From Streptomyces iakyrus (GTDB taxonomy: Bacteria; Actinomycetota; Actinomycetes; Streptomycetales; Streptomycetaceae): a stretch of 64,000 nucleotides of DNA. Below are positions 9,560 to 18,785 of the stretch, in pieces. The stretch covers positions 124,001 through 188,000 of the forward strand of contig NZ_JNXI01000005.1 of the NCBI RefSeq assembly GCF_000717055.1, in the 5' to 3' direction. The notes under the pieces were generated by a model that ran no database searches, had not been told where the DNA came from, and was given only the letters and a program-made list of their open reading frames with translations. The stretch's first letter is position 1, and each line of letters opens with the position of its first letter. The position numbers were made by a program, and so were the translations under genes.

Positions 9560-10987
9560 TCAGCCGACCTTCTCGAACTCCGCGTCGCCGCGGCGCTCGG
9601 TGAGCTGCGGGTTGCGGCGCTTGAGCACCGCCCAGCCGACGCCGAGGGCGACGGCCCAGCCGGCCGCGACGTACAGGCAGACCCGCGCGTCCTTGTCGTA
9701 CGCGATCATGCAGGTCACGCCGATGAGGAAGAGCAGTGCGACCCAGCTGAAGAGCGCACCGCCGGGAGCGGGGAAGGACGAGGCGCGCAGCCGGCCCGCG
9801 TCGACCGCGGAGCGGTAGCGGATGTGGCTGACGAGGATCATCATCCAGGTCCAGATGCCGGCCGCGGTGGCGACGGAGGTGACGTAGAGGAACGCCTTCT
9901 CCGGGACGACGTAGTTCAGGACGACGCCGATGCCCATGAGCGCGACGGAGACGGTGATGCCGACGGCGGGCGTCTTGCGGGCGTTGAGCTTGCCGAAGGC
10001 CTGCGGCGCCTCGCTGTTGGAGGCCAGGTCGCGCAGCATGCGGCCGGTGGAGTACATGCCCGAGTTGCAGGACGACAGGGCCGCGGTGAGCACCACGAAG
10101 TTCACGATGCCCGCGGCGAGCGGGATGCCGATCTTGCCGAAGGCGTGCACGAACGGGCTCTCGCCTGCGGAGAACTCGGTCCACTTGACCACGGAGAGGA
10201 TCACCAGCAGGGCGCCGACGTAGAAGACGATGATGCGCCAGGGCAGGGTGTTGATGGCCTTGGGCAGGGTCTTCTCGGGGTTCTCGGACTCGCCCGCGGT
10301 GACGCCGACGAGCTCGACGGCGAGGTAGGCGAACATGACGCCCTGGAGCGTCATCAGGCTGGAGCCGATGCCGTTCGGGAAGAAGCCGTCGTGCGCCCAG
10401 AGGTTGGAGACGGTGGCGGTGTCACCGGCGTCGGAGAAGCCGAGGGTGAGCACGCCGAGGCCGATGACGATCATGCCGATGATGGCCGTGACCTTGATCA
10501 TCGAGAACCAGAACTCGACCTCGCCGAAGATCTTGACGGAGATCAGGTTGACGCCGAAGAGCACCACCAGGAACACCAGGGCGCTGACCCACTGGGGGAT
10601 CTCCGGGAACCAGAAGTGGATGTAGATCGCGGCGGCCGTCAGTTCGGCCATTCCGGTGACCACCCACATGAGCCAGTACGTCCAGCCCGTGACGAACCCG
10701 AAGAACGGGCCGAGGAACTCGCGGGCGTACTCGGCGAAGGAGCCGGAGACGGGCCGGTAGAGGAGCAGCTCGCCCAGGGCCCGCATGATGAAGAAGATCA
10801 CGACGCCGGCGAGGGCGTACATGAGGATGATGCTGGGTCCCGCCTTGGCGATGTTCGCTCCGGCACCCATGAACAGGCCGACGCCGATGGCGCCGCCGAT
10901 AGCGATCATCTGGACCTGGCGACTGCCGAGTCCCCGCTCGTACCCCTCTTCGGGCACGTTTTCCGTGTCGACCTGCGCAGAGGTCAT
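9560..10987 (-). CDS. Amino-acid permease (APC superfamily, AAT/GabP-like)
   Basis: 475-residue transporter with about 12 hydrophobic segments. Family signatures are present: GGAIGVGLFMGAGANIAKAGP in TM1 and GRMLRDLASNSEAPQAFGKLN in the TM8-9 loop. It resembles CycA/GabP/AnsP-type permeases importing neutral amino acids by proton symport; substrate cannot be told from sequence. ATG at 10987 is preceded by GGAGAAAGG. It interrupts the conserved DUF2017-mec spacing and may be an insertion into that neighbourhood. Confidence 0.9.
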   Translation of the reverse strand: MTSAQVDTENVPEEGYERGLGSRQVQMIAIGGAIGVGLFMGAGANIAKAGPSIILMYALAGVVIFFIMRALGELLLYRPVSGSFAEYAREFLGPFFGFVTGWTYWLMWVVTGMAELTAAAIYIHFWFPEIPQWVSALVFLVVLFGVNLISVKIFGEVEFWFSMIKVTAIIGMIVIGLGVLTLGFSDAGDTATVSNLWAHDGFFPNGIGSSLMTLQGVMFAYLAVELVGVTAGESENPEKTLPKAINTLPWRIIVFYVGALLVILSVVKWTEFSAGESPFVHAFGKIGIPLAAGIVNFVVLTAALSSCNSGMYSTGRMLRDLASNSEAPQAFGKLNARKTPAVGITVSVALMGIGVVLNYVVPEKAFLYVTSVATAAGIWTWMMILVSHIRYRSAVDAGRLRASSFPAPGGALFSWVALLFLIGVTCMIAYDKDARVCLYVAAGWAVALGVGWAVLKRRNPQLTERRGDAEFEKVG

Positions 10988-11351
10988 GTGTGGTGCGCCT
11001 TTCTCCATGCCGACCCGGGCCTCTCGTCGGCCTCGGATCGGGTTTCGATCCCCCCGGAATGATGGAGCTGAGCGGGCCCGAAGCCCGCTCGTGCCTGGTC
11101 GGCGGTTGCCGGCTCGGTGGCGCACCCGGCCGAACATTCGGGTGGTGTTCTGCCGGGCGGTCGTGAAGATTTATCACGGCCGCAACACTGATCGCGGGAG
11201 GGGGATGTGGCACACCGCACAGGGAAAAGCGGACAAAACGCTTTCGAGGGGGCCATAGAAGGCGGGTGCGGTGACGGGATCGTTATCCGGATTTGAGTGT
11301 CCTCTGAGCGAACACCGTTTGGTCACCCAGCGGTCACGAAACCTGCACTGA
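10988..11351. other. Non-coding gap upstream of the permease gene
   Basis: 364 bases between the permease start and the DUF2017 gene stop. It must hold the permease promoter. I see no convincing gene, tRNA or strong hairpin; AT-richer stretches occur near 11165-11190 and 11275-11300. Confidence 0.5.
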
Positions 11352-11957
11352 TCAGGCCATAAGGGTTCCGACCAGCGTCTCCTGGAGTCCACCCAGCCAC
11401 AGGTAGGCCATCACCATCGGCTTGCGCGGGTCCGTGTCCGGGAGGCGGTAGAGGAGGTCGGTGTCCTCGTCGTCGGTGATCTCCAGCCGCGAGCCGATCG
11501 CGAGCCGCAGGTCGTTCAGGGCGCCCAGCCACTGCTGGGACTCCGCCGGCGACAGCTTCAGCACCGCGCCGCCCTCGCCGGCCGAGGCCGAGGAGAGAGC
11601 GTCGAGGGAGCGGATCACCGCGAGGGCGCTGTCGCGCTTGCCGGCCCGCAGGTCGTTCTCGGTGTAGCGCCGGAACTCAGCGGAGTACGCCTTCTGCTCC
11701 TCGGCGTCCCGCGGCGAGGCGGGCTGCTCCGGGTCGCTGTAGGCGTCCGGGAAGAGCCGCCTCAGGACGGGGTCGCTGGGCGGTTCGCTGGGGCCCTCGG
11801 CGAACAGATCGGCGAGCGGGTCGCCGCTGTCCTCGGCGGGGCCGGGGCCGATGAGCTCCAGGAGCTGGACGGCCAGCGACCGGATGATGGAGATCTCGAC
11901 GTCGTCGAGGGCGACGGCCGCGCCGCCGCCGGGAAGCGGTTCGAAGGTTCCGGGCAT
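11352..11957 (-). CDS. DUF2017 protein (AosR-like regulator)
   Basis: 201 residues, DUF2017 family: ALDDVEISIIRSLAVQLLEL near the N-terminus, LRRLFPDAY, and a C-terminal RLPDTDPRKPMVMAYLWLGG. ATG at 11957 was chosen because it matches the family N-terminus; the frame stays open to 12020. The M. tuberculosis relative Rv1332 (AosR) is a redox-linked regulator of mec-cysO-cysM, and this gene lies upstream of the same three genes here, after clpS. That regulatory role is inferred from synteny. Confidence 0.86.
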   Translation of the reverse strand: MPGTFEPLPGGGAAVALDDVEISIIRSLAVQLLELIGPGPAEDSGDPLADLFAEGPSEPPSDPVLRRLFPDAYSDPEQPASPRDAEEQKAYSAEFRRYTENDLRAGKRDSALAVIRSLDALSSASAGEGGAVLKLSPAESQQWLGALNDLRLAIGSRLEITDDEDTDLLYRLPDTDPRKPMVMAYLWLGGLQETLVGTLMA

Positions 11958-11989
11958 GAACGCCTTTTCGCTGCTGGGCGGGGTGCTGG

Positions 11990-12307
11990 CTACTTGCGGT
12001 CCTGCTGGAGGGTGGCCCACAGGCCGTAGCCGTGCATGGCCTGCACGTCGCGTTCCATCTCCTCGCGGCTGCCGCTGGAGACGACCGCCCGGCCCTTGTG
12101 GTGGACGTCGAGCATGAGCTTGGTGGCCTTGTCCTTGGAGTAGCCGAAGTACGACTGGAAGACGTACGTCACGTAGCTCATGAGGTTGACCGGGTCATTG
12201 TGGACGATGGTGACCCACGGGACGTCCGGCTCGGGTACGGCGAAGACCTCCTCCGCCGACTCGGTGCGTTCGATCTCCAGGGGCGCGGGTGACGTCACAC
12301 TGCCCAT
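11990..12307 (-). CDS. clpS: ATP-dependent Clp protease adaptor ClpS
   Basis: 105-residue adaptor that delivers N-degron substrates to ClpAP/ClpCP. It has the [11 protein letters not shown] motif that binds N-terminal residues and the conserved HHKGRAVV segment. The N-terminal 27 residues are an acidic, flexible extension. ATG 12307 was chosen over 12352 because the upstream portion is proline/arginine-rich and unlike the family. It lies 32 bases before the DUF2017 gene, in the same order as M. tuberculosis Rv1331-Rv1332. Confidence 0.94.
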   Translation of the reverse strand: MGSVTSPAPLEIERTESAEEVFAVPEPDVPWVTIVHNDPVNLMSYVTYVFQSYFGYSKDKATKLMLDVHHKGRAVVSSGSREEMERDVQAMHGYGLWATLQQDRK

Positions 12308-12414
12308 GCTGCCACCCGAGGGGGGTAGTCGCACAAACGGGCCTGGCCGCAAGGCGATCGCGTGTCCGAGGACCGCAATCGTCAGATTGACGAAATGGGG
12401 GTACGCTCCTTCTC

Positions 12415-13761
12415 ATGAACACAGCGGACCTTGGGCTGCCGGTGGACGTTCCCTCGACGGCGCTCTTCACGGACCAGTACGAGCTGACGATGCTGCGGGC
12501 CGCCCTGACGGCGGGCACGGCCGAGCGGCGGAGCGTGTTCGAGGTCTTCACCCGGCGCCTGCCGGACGGGCGCCGCTACGGCGTCGTGGGCGGCACCGGC
12601 CGGGTGCTGGACGCGGTGGAGAACTTCCGCTTCGACACGGCCGTGCTGAACTTCCTGCGCGAGCGGGGGATCGTCGACGAGGAGACCCTCCAGTGGCTGG
12701 CCGGCTACCGGTTCCGCGGCGACATCTGGGGCTACCCCGAGGGCGAGGTGTACTTCCCGGGCTCGCCGATCATGCGGGTCGAGGGCACCTTCGCCGAGTG
12801 CGTGCTGCTGGAGACCGTGATCCTGTCGATCCTCAACCACGACTCCGCGATCGCCGCGGCCGCCTCGCGCATGTCGGCGGCGGCGGGTGACCGGCCGCTG
12901 ATCGAGATGGGTGCCCGGCGCACCCACGAGCTGGCGGCGGTGGCGGCCTCCCGGGCCGCGTACGTCGGCGGCTTCGCGACCACCTCCGACCTGGCGGCCG
13001 GCTTCCGCTACGGCATCCCGACCGTCGGCACCTCCGCGCACGCCTTCACCCTGCTGCACGACAGCGAGCGGGACGCCTTCCAGGCCCAGGTGAACACGCT
13101 GGGCCGGGGCACCACGCTGCTGGTGGACACCTACGACGTCGCCGAGGCAGTCCGCACGGCCGTCGAGGTCGCCGGGACCGAGCTGGGCGCGGTGCGGATC
13201 GACTCCGGTGACCTGCTGCTGGTGGCGCACCGGGTGCGCCAGCAACTGGACGAGCTGGGCGCGACGGACACGAAGATCGTCGTGACCTCGGACCTGGACG
13301 AGTACGCGATCGCCTCGCTGGCCGCGGCGCCGGTGGACGCCTACGGCGTCGGGACGCAGCTGGTGACCGGTTCCGGCCACCCCACCTCCTCGATGGTCTA
13401 CAAGCTGGTCGCGCGGGCCGAGTCCGCGGGCCCGAAGGCGCCGCTGGTGCCGGTGGCGAAGAAGTCCACGGGCGGCAAGACGTCGGTCGGCGGGCGCAAG
13501 TGGGCCGCGCGGCGGCTGGACTCCTACGGGGTCGCCGAGGCCGAGGTGATCGGGACCGGGCCGGTGCCGGCCGGGCTCGCGGACCGGCAGCTGCTGGTGG
13601 AGCTGGTCAAGGGCGGCGAGGTGGTGGCGCGCGAGCCCCTGGACGCGGCGCGCGAGCGGCACACGAGGGCGCGCGCGAGTCTCCCGATGTCGGCCACGCA
13701 GCTCTCGCGCGGGGAGCCCGTCCTTCCCACGGAGTACCTGCACGAGAGCTCGGGTAGCTAA
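12415..13761 (+). CDS. pncB: Nicotinate phosphoribosyltransferase
   Basis: 448-residue enzyme converting nicotinate and PRPP to nicotinate mononucleotide in NAD salvage. Family features: FTDQYELTML at the N-terminus, SVFEVFTRRLP, GTSAHAFTLLHD and IDSGDL in the phosphoribosyl-binding core. It is divergent from clpS and followed, 114 bases later, by pncA, so nicotinamide deamidation and nicotinate salvage are encoded together. Confidence 0.95.
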   Translation: MNTADLGLPVDVPSTALFTDQYELTMLRAALTAGTAERRSVFEVFTRRLPDGRRYGVVGGTGRVLDAVENFRFDTAVLNFLRERGIVDEETLQWLAGYRFRGDIWGYPEGEVYFPGSPIMRVEGTFAECVLLETVILSILNHDSAIAAAASRMSAAAGDRPLIEMGARRTHELAAVAASRAAYVGGFATTSDLAAGFRYGIPTVGTSAHAFTLLHDSERDAFQAQVNTLGRGTTLLVDTYDVAEAVRTAVEVAGTELGAVRIDSGDLLLVAHRVRQQLDELGATDTKIVVTSDLDEYAIASLAAAPVDAYGVGTQLVTGSGHPTSSMVYKLVARAESAGPKAPLVPVAKKSTGGKTSVGGRKWAARRLDSYGVAEAEVIGTGPVPAGLADRQLLVELVKGGEVVAREPLDAARERHTRARASLPMSATQLSRGEPVLPTEYLHESSGS

Positions 13762-13875
13762 TGGCGTGTGCCGTGACGCGCCGACCCTCGCCCCCTCCCG
13801 TCCGCTCCCCTCTGTCAATAGGCTCGGTGGTCCAACGGCCGGGCTTGCCGACCTCATAGCCGAAGGACACCGACC

Positions 13876-14466
13876 ATGCGCCGCGCCTTGATCGTCGTCG
13901 ATGTGCAGAACGACTTCTGCGAAGGGGGCAGCCTCGCGGTGGCCGGTGGTGCCGACGTGGCCGCCGCCGTCACCGAGCTGATCGGGCAGGCGGCCGGGTC
14001 CGGCTACCAGCACGTCGTGGCCACCCGCGACCACCACATCGCCCCAGGCGGCCACTTCTCCGCCAACCCGGACTACGCCCGCTCCTGGCCCGCGCACTGC
14101 GTCGCCGGCACGGAGGGCGTCGGCTTCCACCCGAATTTCGCCCCCGCCGTCGCCTCCGGCTCGATCGACGCGGTGTTCGACAAGGGAGCGTACTCGGCGG
14201 CGTACAGCGGTTTCGAGGGCGCGGACGAGAACGGCACGCCCCTGGCCGACTGGCTGCGCTCACGCGATGTCACCGAGGTCGACGTGGTCGGCATCGCCAC
14301 GGACCACTGCGTACGCGCCACGGCCCTCGACGCCGCCCGGGAGGGCTTCCGTACGCAGGTCCTGCTGGACCTGACGGCCGGGGTGGCCCAGGAGAGCACC
14401 GAGCGGGCCCTGGAGGAGCTGCGCCGGGCGGGCGTGGAGCTGTCGGGCAAGCCGGTCGTGCTGTAG
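13876..14466 (+). CDS. pncA: Nicotinamidase
   Basis: 196-residue isochorismatase-fold amidohydrolase converting nicotinamide to nicotinate. The catalytic triad is visible: Asp9 (VDVQNDF), Lys103 (FDKGAYS) and Cys145 (ATDHCVRAT). Metal ligands are probably Asp52, His54 and His60. The product feeds PncB. This enzyme type also activates pyrazinamide. Confidence 0.94.
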   Translation: MRRALIVVDVQNDFCEGGSLAVAGGADVAAAVTELIGQAAGSGYQHVVATRDHHIAPGGHFSANPDYARSWPAHCVAGTEGVGFHPNFAPAVASGSIDAVFDKGAYSAAYSGFEGADENGTPLADWLRSRDVTEVDVVGIATDHCVRATALDAAREGFRTQVLLDLTAGVAQESTERALEELRRAGVELSGKPVVL

Positions 14467-14494
14467 CCCCCGGTGCCGGCGGGGTGTCCGCCGG

Positions 14495-14839
14495 TCAGGT
14501 CTGGGCCGTCGGGCGCCTGAGGAGTGCTCTGATCGGCCGCCACAGTTCCTGGGCCAGGTCGGGGCCCGACGCGACACCGTTGTCGGGGGCCGTGCGCCAT
14601 ATGAGGCCGTCCGGGTGGTGCAGGACCGCCGTGACCTCGTCGGGGGTCGGCGGGGCGGCGTTGCCGCGCAGGTAGACCGACCGCAGACCGAGGTTGCGGA
14701 GCCTGGTCAGGGCCCGGGCCCGGTTCACCGAGTGGACGAGGACGCGGACGGCGCCGGGGCCGTCGGCGGCGGGGCTGGGCAGGTTCAGTGCCACCACCAC
14801 CGTGCCGTTCGGCAGCTTGCAGAAGCCTCCTGCGGCCAT
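14495..14839 (-). CDS. Conserved hypothetical protein
   Basis: 114 residues, no family recognised. Beta-rich N-terminal half (GTVVVALNLPSP, VRVLVHSVNRARALTRLRNLGL) and a C-terminal part with HHPDGLIWRTAP. Coding is supported by codon bias and a clear ATG start at 14839. It faces pncA tail-to-tail and lies downstream of the M6 protease terminator. Function unknown. Confidence 0.7.
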   Translation of the reverse strand: MAAGGFCKLPNGTVVVALNLPSPAADGPGAVRVLVHSVNRARALTRLRNLGLRSVYLRGNAAPPTPDEVTAVLHHPDGLIWRTAPDNGVASGPDLAQELWRPIRALLRRPTAQT

Positions 14840-14900
14840 GCGCTCATCCCCCCGTGTCGGTCGGTGTCAATAAGAGAGCCACAGGACGCACCTAAACACG

Positions 14901-14936
14901 GATCGGCGGTGACCCGCCAGTGGGTCACCGCCGATC
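14901..14936. terminator. Terminator of the M6 protease gene
   Basis: 15-bp perfect stem gatcggcggtgaccc / gggtcaccgccgatc with a 6-nt loop, just past the protease stop on the minus strand. Confidence 0.85.
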
Positions 14937-14961
14937 ATGTTCTGACCTGCAAGGATGCGGA

Positions 14962-17310
14962 TTACCTACCCGCGGCGCCGACCTCGAGCTCGATCGTCGA
15001 GCCGTCCTTGGCTTCCTTGAGGATCTTGATCTTCGTGTTGGTGTCAGTGATCTTGACACCCGCGGTGGGGTTCGACTCGTCGTAGTAGGTGTTCTTCCGG
15101 TCGTTGAAGACCGAGACGCCCTTCGACCCCGGGATGTACTTCGCCACGTCCGCCTTGTGCAGCGTCATGCCGTCGGTGCGGTAGAGGCTGAACGGCGAGT
15201 CGTAGGCCTGGATGCGGTTGCGCATCAGTGTGCCGTCGGTCCACTTCAGCGCGGTGGGGTGCGAGTCGACCGGCAGGACCAGACCGGTGCCCTTGTGCTG
15301 GCTGGTGTTGTTGTCGACCTGGGAGGTGTCCCACTTCCAGATCAGCAGGCCGTTCTGGTACGCGTAGTGCTCCACCCAGTCCGGGCGCGCCGTGAAGCCG
15401 AAATTGTACGGGCCGACCTTGAGGGTCTTGTCGTACGACACGTACTGCCGGTTCTCGGCGATGTAGTACTGCGCGTAGTCCTTGGTGAAGGACGCGCCGA
15501 TGCGGGAGAAGCCGGTGGCCTTCCACGCGGCGTCCGCGCTCTCGGCGTTGTCGGAGAAGACGGGCGCACCGTCGGCCGTCACCGTGATCGCGTCGGCCGC
15601 GAAGCCCTTCTGGGCCACGCCGCCGTCGGTCTGGTAGCGGAAGCGGAGGTCGATCTTCTTGCCCGCGTAGGCGTCGAGCGGGAAGGCGAGCTTCTTGTAA
15701 CCGTCGACCGTGCCGGTCAGGACCGGCTTGTCGCTGGCGTCGCGCTGGATCGGCTGGCCGTCCACCGTGCCGTCGACGGCGGTCCAGTTGGCGCCGCCGT
15801 CGGTCGAGACCTCGGTGTAGAGGAAGTCGTAGTTGGCCTCGATGTCGTACCAGCCGTCGAGGGTCAGCTGCGCCTTCGACTTGCCGGTCAGGTCGACCGA
15901 ACGCGTCAGAGTGTTCTTGAGGTTGTCACCGCTGCCGCTCCACCACTGGGTCTTGCCCTCGGCGGGGGTGACGACCTCGGTGGTGACCGCCTTCTTGGGG
16001 AGGTCGACGACCAGGGCCTGCTTGTGCTTGGTGTTGTACTCCGCCACGCCCAGCTTGTGCCAGGAGTTGACGCCGGCCTTGGCCTTGTCGAAGTTCAGCC
16101 AGCCGAGCTGAAGCTTGTCCCAGGCGGTCATGTCGCCGGGCAGGTCGCCGATCTCGTTCTTGCCGGTGCCGAGCCAGGAACCGGACGACATCAGCGTCCA
16201 GAAGCCGGTGGAGTTCTCGCCGCCCGCGGTGTCGTAGTGGTCGGGCAGACCGAGGTCGTGGCCGTACTCGTGGGCGTAGACGCCGAGTCCGCCGTTCTCC
16301 GGCTGGACGGTGTAGTCGCCGACCCAGATGCCGGTGTCGCCGATCTTGGCGCCGCCGAGCTTGTTGTTCTCGGGGCCGGTGGCGCCGGCGTCGGTGCCGA
16401 AGGCGTACCAGCGGTGGGCCCAGATCGCGTCGGTGCCCTGGGCGCCGCCGCCCGCGGACTCGTCCTCGCCGGCGTGCACGATCTGGAAGTGGTCGATGTA
16501 GCCGTCGGGCTCGTTGAAGTCGCCGTCGCCGTCGAAGTCGTAGCGGTCCCACTCGTCGAAGCGCGCGACGTCCGCCTTGATCTGCGCGTCGGTCCTCCCC
16601 GCTGCCTTCTGCTGGGAGACCCAGGCGTTCAGACCGTCGCTGACGACGTTCCACACGCTGGAGCAGTTGGTGTCGCCGCAGGCGTTGTTGCCGTAGCGCG
16701 CCTCGTTGTAGGGGACCTTGACCCAGTCGGAGACCTCGCCCTCGACCGAGTAGCGGCCCGAGGACTGCTTCTCGTAGTAGGTCTTGACGGAGTCGACGCC
16801 CTTGCCGGAACCGAAGTACAGGTCCTGGAAGTAGTCCCGGTCGTAGTCGGCCCGCCAGGCCGTGGAGTTGTCCTTCTTGCGGTCGGGCTTGGGTATCGCG
16901 TTGTGCAGCGGGCCCGGGGTGCCGCCGTAGCGGCTGTCGACCTGGTCGCCGAACTCGACCAGGATCGTGAAGATCTTGTCGGTCTTCTCGCGGCCGAGCT
17001 CGACGTACTTGGCGTCGCCCTTCTTGCTCTTGAGCTGGACGACCTTCGAGCCCTCGCGGTTCTTGACCTTGCTCTTGCCCGAGAGCACCTGGTTCAGGGC
17101 CTCCTGGCGCTGGGCGTCCTGCGTCTTGCTCAGCGGTCCTTCGAGGTCGTGCTCGTCGTGGTGGCGTTCCGCCGGGTCGTGCCGGTCCACGGTGGTGGAC
17201 CGGGGAGCCGGGGCGTCGTCGGCCACCGCGTAGGTCGAGGCGGTGGTGGTGGCCGCCGCGAGCGCCACGCTTATGGCGGCCGCTCTGAACGTCCAGGGTC
17301 TACTGGTCAC
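14962..17310 (-). CDS. Secreted M6 metalloprotease (immune inhibitor A family)
   Basis: 782-residue exported zinc protease. The GTG at 17310 has a GGAGG site ahead and opens a typical signal peptide (WTFRAAAISVALAAATTT...TYAVA). The catalytic zinc motif HEYGH is at about residues 346-350, followed by DLGLPDHYD. N-terminal propeptide-like region 30-130, catalytic domain 140-450, then beta-rich domains (about 450-780) with bacterial immune-inhibitor repeats. It probably degrades environmental protein during mycelial turnover. It is a candidate for sigU-type secretion control but no such site is seen. Confidence 0.93.
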   Translation of the reverse strand: MTSRPWTFRAAAISVALAAATTTASTYAVADDAPAPRSTTVDRHDPAERHHDEHDLEGPLSKTQDAQRQEALNQVLSGKSKVKNREGSKVVQLKSKKGDAKYVELGREKTDKIFTILVEFGDQVDSRYGGTPGPLHNAIPKPDRKKDNSTAWRADYDRDYFQDLYFGSGKGVDSVKTYYEKQSSGRYSVEGEVSDWVKVPYNEARYGNNACGDTNCSSVWNVVSDGLNAWVSQQKAAGRTDAQIKADVARFDEWDRYDFDGDGDFNEPDGYIDHFQIVHAGEDESAGGGAQGTDAIWAHRWYAFGTDAGATGPENNKLGGAKIGDTGIWVGDYTVQPENGGLGVYAHEYGHDLGLPDHYDTAGGENSTGFWTLMSSGSWLGTGKNEIGDLPGDMTAWDKLQLGWLNFDKAKAGVNSWHKLGVAEYNTKHKQALVVDLPKKAVTTEVVTPAEGKTQWWSGSGDNLKNTLTRSVDLTGKSKAQLTLDGWYDIEANYDFLYTEVSTDGGANWTAVDGTVDGQPIQRDASDKPVLTGTVDGYKKLAFPLDAYAGKKIDLRFRYQTDGGVAQKGFAADAITVTADGAPVFSDNAESADAAWKATGFSRIGASFTKDYAQYYIAENRQYVSYDKTLKVGPYNFGFTARPDWVEHYAYQNGLLIWKWDTSQVDNNTSQHKGTGLVLPVDSHPTALKWTDGTLMRNRIQAYDSPFSLYRTDGMTLHKADVAKYIPGSKGVSVFNDRKNTYYDESNPTAGVKITDTNTKIKILKEAKDGSTIELEVGAAGR

Positions 17311-17390
17311 TTGAGATCCTCCCCCGCGTTCGGGCGCGCGGCAGGCAGGGTCCCGGTCGTGGAAATCCGCGCGCGCGTGATCAACGCGTG

Positions 17391-17457
17391 TAGTCAAGTG
17401 ACGACATTTGACTAGAGGTTTAGAAGAAAAGACAGACCTTGACTTGCACAGGTCAAG
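17391..17457. promoter_or_regulatory. Paired TTGAC inverted repeats upstream of the M6 protease
   Basis: Two operator-like palindromes: TAGTCAA (17391-17397) with TTGACTA (17408-17414), and CTTGAC (17438-17443) with GTCAAG (17452-17457). Both lie 80-150 bases ahead of the protease start in an unusually AT-rich stretch. The 413-base gap to the next gene holds no clear CDS. Confidence 0.4.
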
Positions 17458-17723
17458 TGCACTATGCGGAGGCAACGTTCGTTTTACGGACAACCAAACG
17501 GTTGTCCCGGGACACGCCCCACCGGCCGTGCGGGCGCGCGCATATGTCCACCAGGTGGACGTCATGACTCCGTGCGCCCCCTGTGCACCGCCCTTGTTGA
17601 TTAGGTCACGCTTACCGCCGGTTCCGGTCGGGCACCCTGCCGGTGAGAATGTCGGATGGCCGGACGCCCGGAGACCGGCGCAATGCCAGGCCGACACCGC
17701 CGTGGACCCCCACTTTCGAGGAC

Positions 17724-18005
17724 ATGATGGCCATGCCCCGTCCGACTGCCGCACAGCTCGCCTACGGTTCGTGCACCGTGATCTTCTCGACCTTCGCCAT
17801 GCTGCTGCTGTCTCAGACGAGTTCGGGTGCGGGGATCGCGGTCATCGCCGTCGCGGCGCTCGCCCTCGGGCTGCTGGTCGCCATGACGGTGCCGCTGCCC
17901 CAGAAGCGCCCCGCCGGGGTGGAACAGCCCGCGTCCCCGGAACCGCTGAGGGCCTCGGTCCCGGCACCGGCCCACGAGCCGGTACGCGAACGGGCGGCCT
18001 CCTGA
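17724..18005 (+). CDS. Small membrane protein, unknown function
   Basis: About 93 residues with two predicted transmembrane helices (YGSCTVIFSTFAMLLL and GIAVIAVAALALGLLVAM) and a short Pro/Glu-rich tail. Start is uncertain: ATGs at 17724, 17727 and 17733 are all possible behind GAGG at 17718-17721. It is convergent with the RDD gene. No family assigned. Confidence 0.65.
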   Translation: MMAMPRPTAAQLAYGSCTVIFSTFAMLLLSQTSSGAGIAVIAVAALALGLLVAMTVPLPQKRPAGVEQPASPEPLRASVPAPAHEPVRERAAS

Positions 18006-18038
18006 CCGCCCGCTGCACCCGGTTCATCCCTCTGCACC

Positions 18039-18725
18039 TCAATCGGTGCTGACCACCACCGTTTTGGCCGCCTTGTCGTGCAGGCCCTGCTTGTAGGGCC
18101 GGTCGAAGAAGCTCCAGCCGCCGCAGATCGCGGTCCAGACGCACGCGCAGCAGAAGGCGAACGGGAGCCACAGCACCGCGGCGCGCGCCAGCGCGTTCTG
18201 CACGGAGGGCGTCGCACCGTTGTCCAGGTTGGCCACCCGCATGTGCAGCAGCTTCTTGCCGAGGGTCTGGCCGGTCCGCGCGGTCAGGACGGTGTCGTAG
18301 GCGATGTAGAGGACGGCGGCGACCCCCGACTGCCAGAACGACTTGCCGACCTCGATGCGGTCGCTGTCCACGTCGTACTCGTTGACGCCGAAACCCCACG
18401 TGATCAGCCAGACGACGGCACCCACCAGGATCATGTCGATGATGCGCGCGAGTGTGCGCTTGCCGCTGTCGCCGAGCGGGGGCATCCCGGCGAGGGGGTC
18501 GGTGGGGTAGGAACCGCCGCCGTACGGATCACCGCCGTAGGGGCCGCCTCCGAAGCCGTCGCCCGGACCGCCGGGACCGCCCGGGCCGCCGCCCCCGTAC
18601 GGCGGGGGTTCGCTGCCGTAGGGCGAGTCCGCGCCCCGGCCGGGTGGCTCGTTCGGGGGGCGCTTGCGGAACGGGTCGTCTTCCGGGGGCTGCTGACCGG
18701 AGCCGGAGGGCGGTTCGCTGCTCAT
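18039..18725 (-). CDS. RDD family membrane protein
   Basis: 228 residues. A disordered Pro/Gly-rich N-terminus (1-85, repeated YGG/GPGGPG) precedes an RDD domain with two to three membrane helices: RTLARIIDMILVGAVVW and the conserved GQTLGKKLLHMRV. RDD proteins are poorly understood; some have transport functions. It is paralogous in architecture to the next upstream gene. Confidence 0.85.
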   Translation of the reverse strand: MSSEPPSGSGQQPPEDDPFRKRPPNEPPGRGADSPYGSEPPPYGGGGPGGPGGPGDGFGGGPYGGDPYGGGSYPTDPLAGMPPLGDSGKRTLARIIDMILVGAVVWLITWGFGVNEYDVDSDRIEVGKSFWQSGVAAVLYIAYDTVLTARTGQTLGKKLLHMRVANLDNGATPSVQNALARAAVLWLPFAFCCACVWTAICGGWSFFDRPYKQGLHDKAAKTVVVSTD

Positions 18726-18785
18726 GGCCCGAGTCGACCGCGAACCCCCGGTTTCCGCATCCGGCGGAGATCCGTCCGAGGGAGG

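Noticed and set aside
11174..11392. Small ORFs in the gap upstream of the permease
   Set aside because: Short, no family, codon use not Streptomyces-like.
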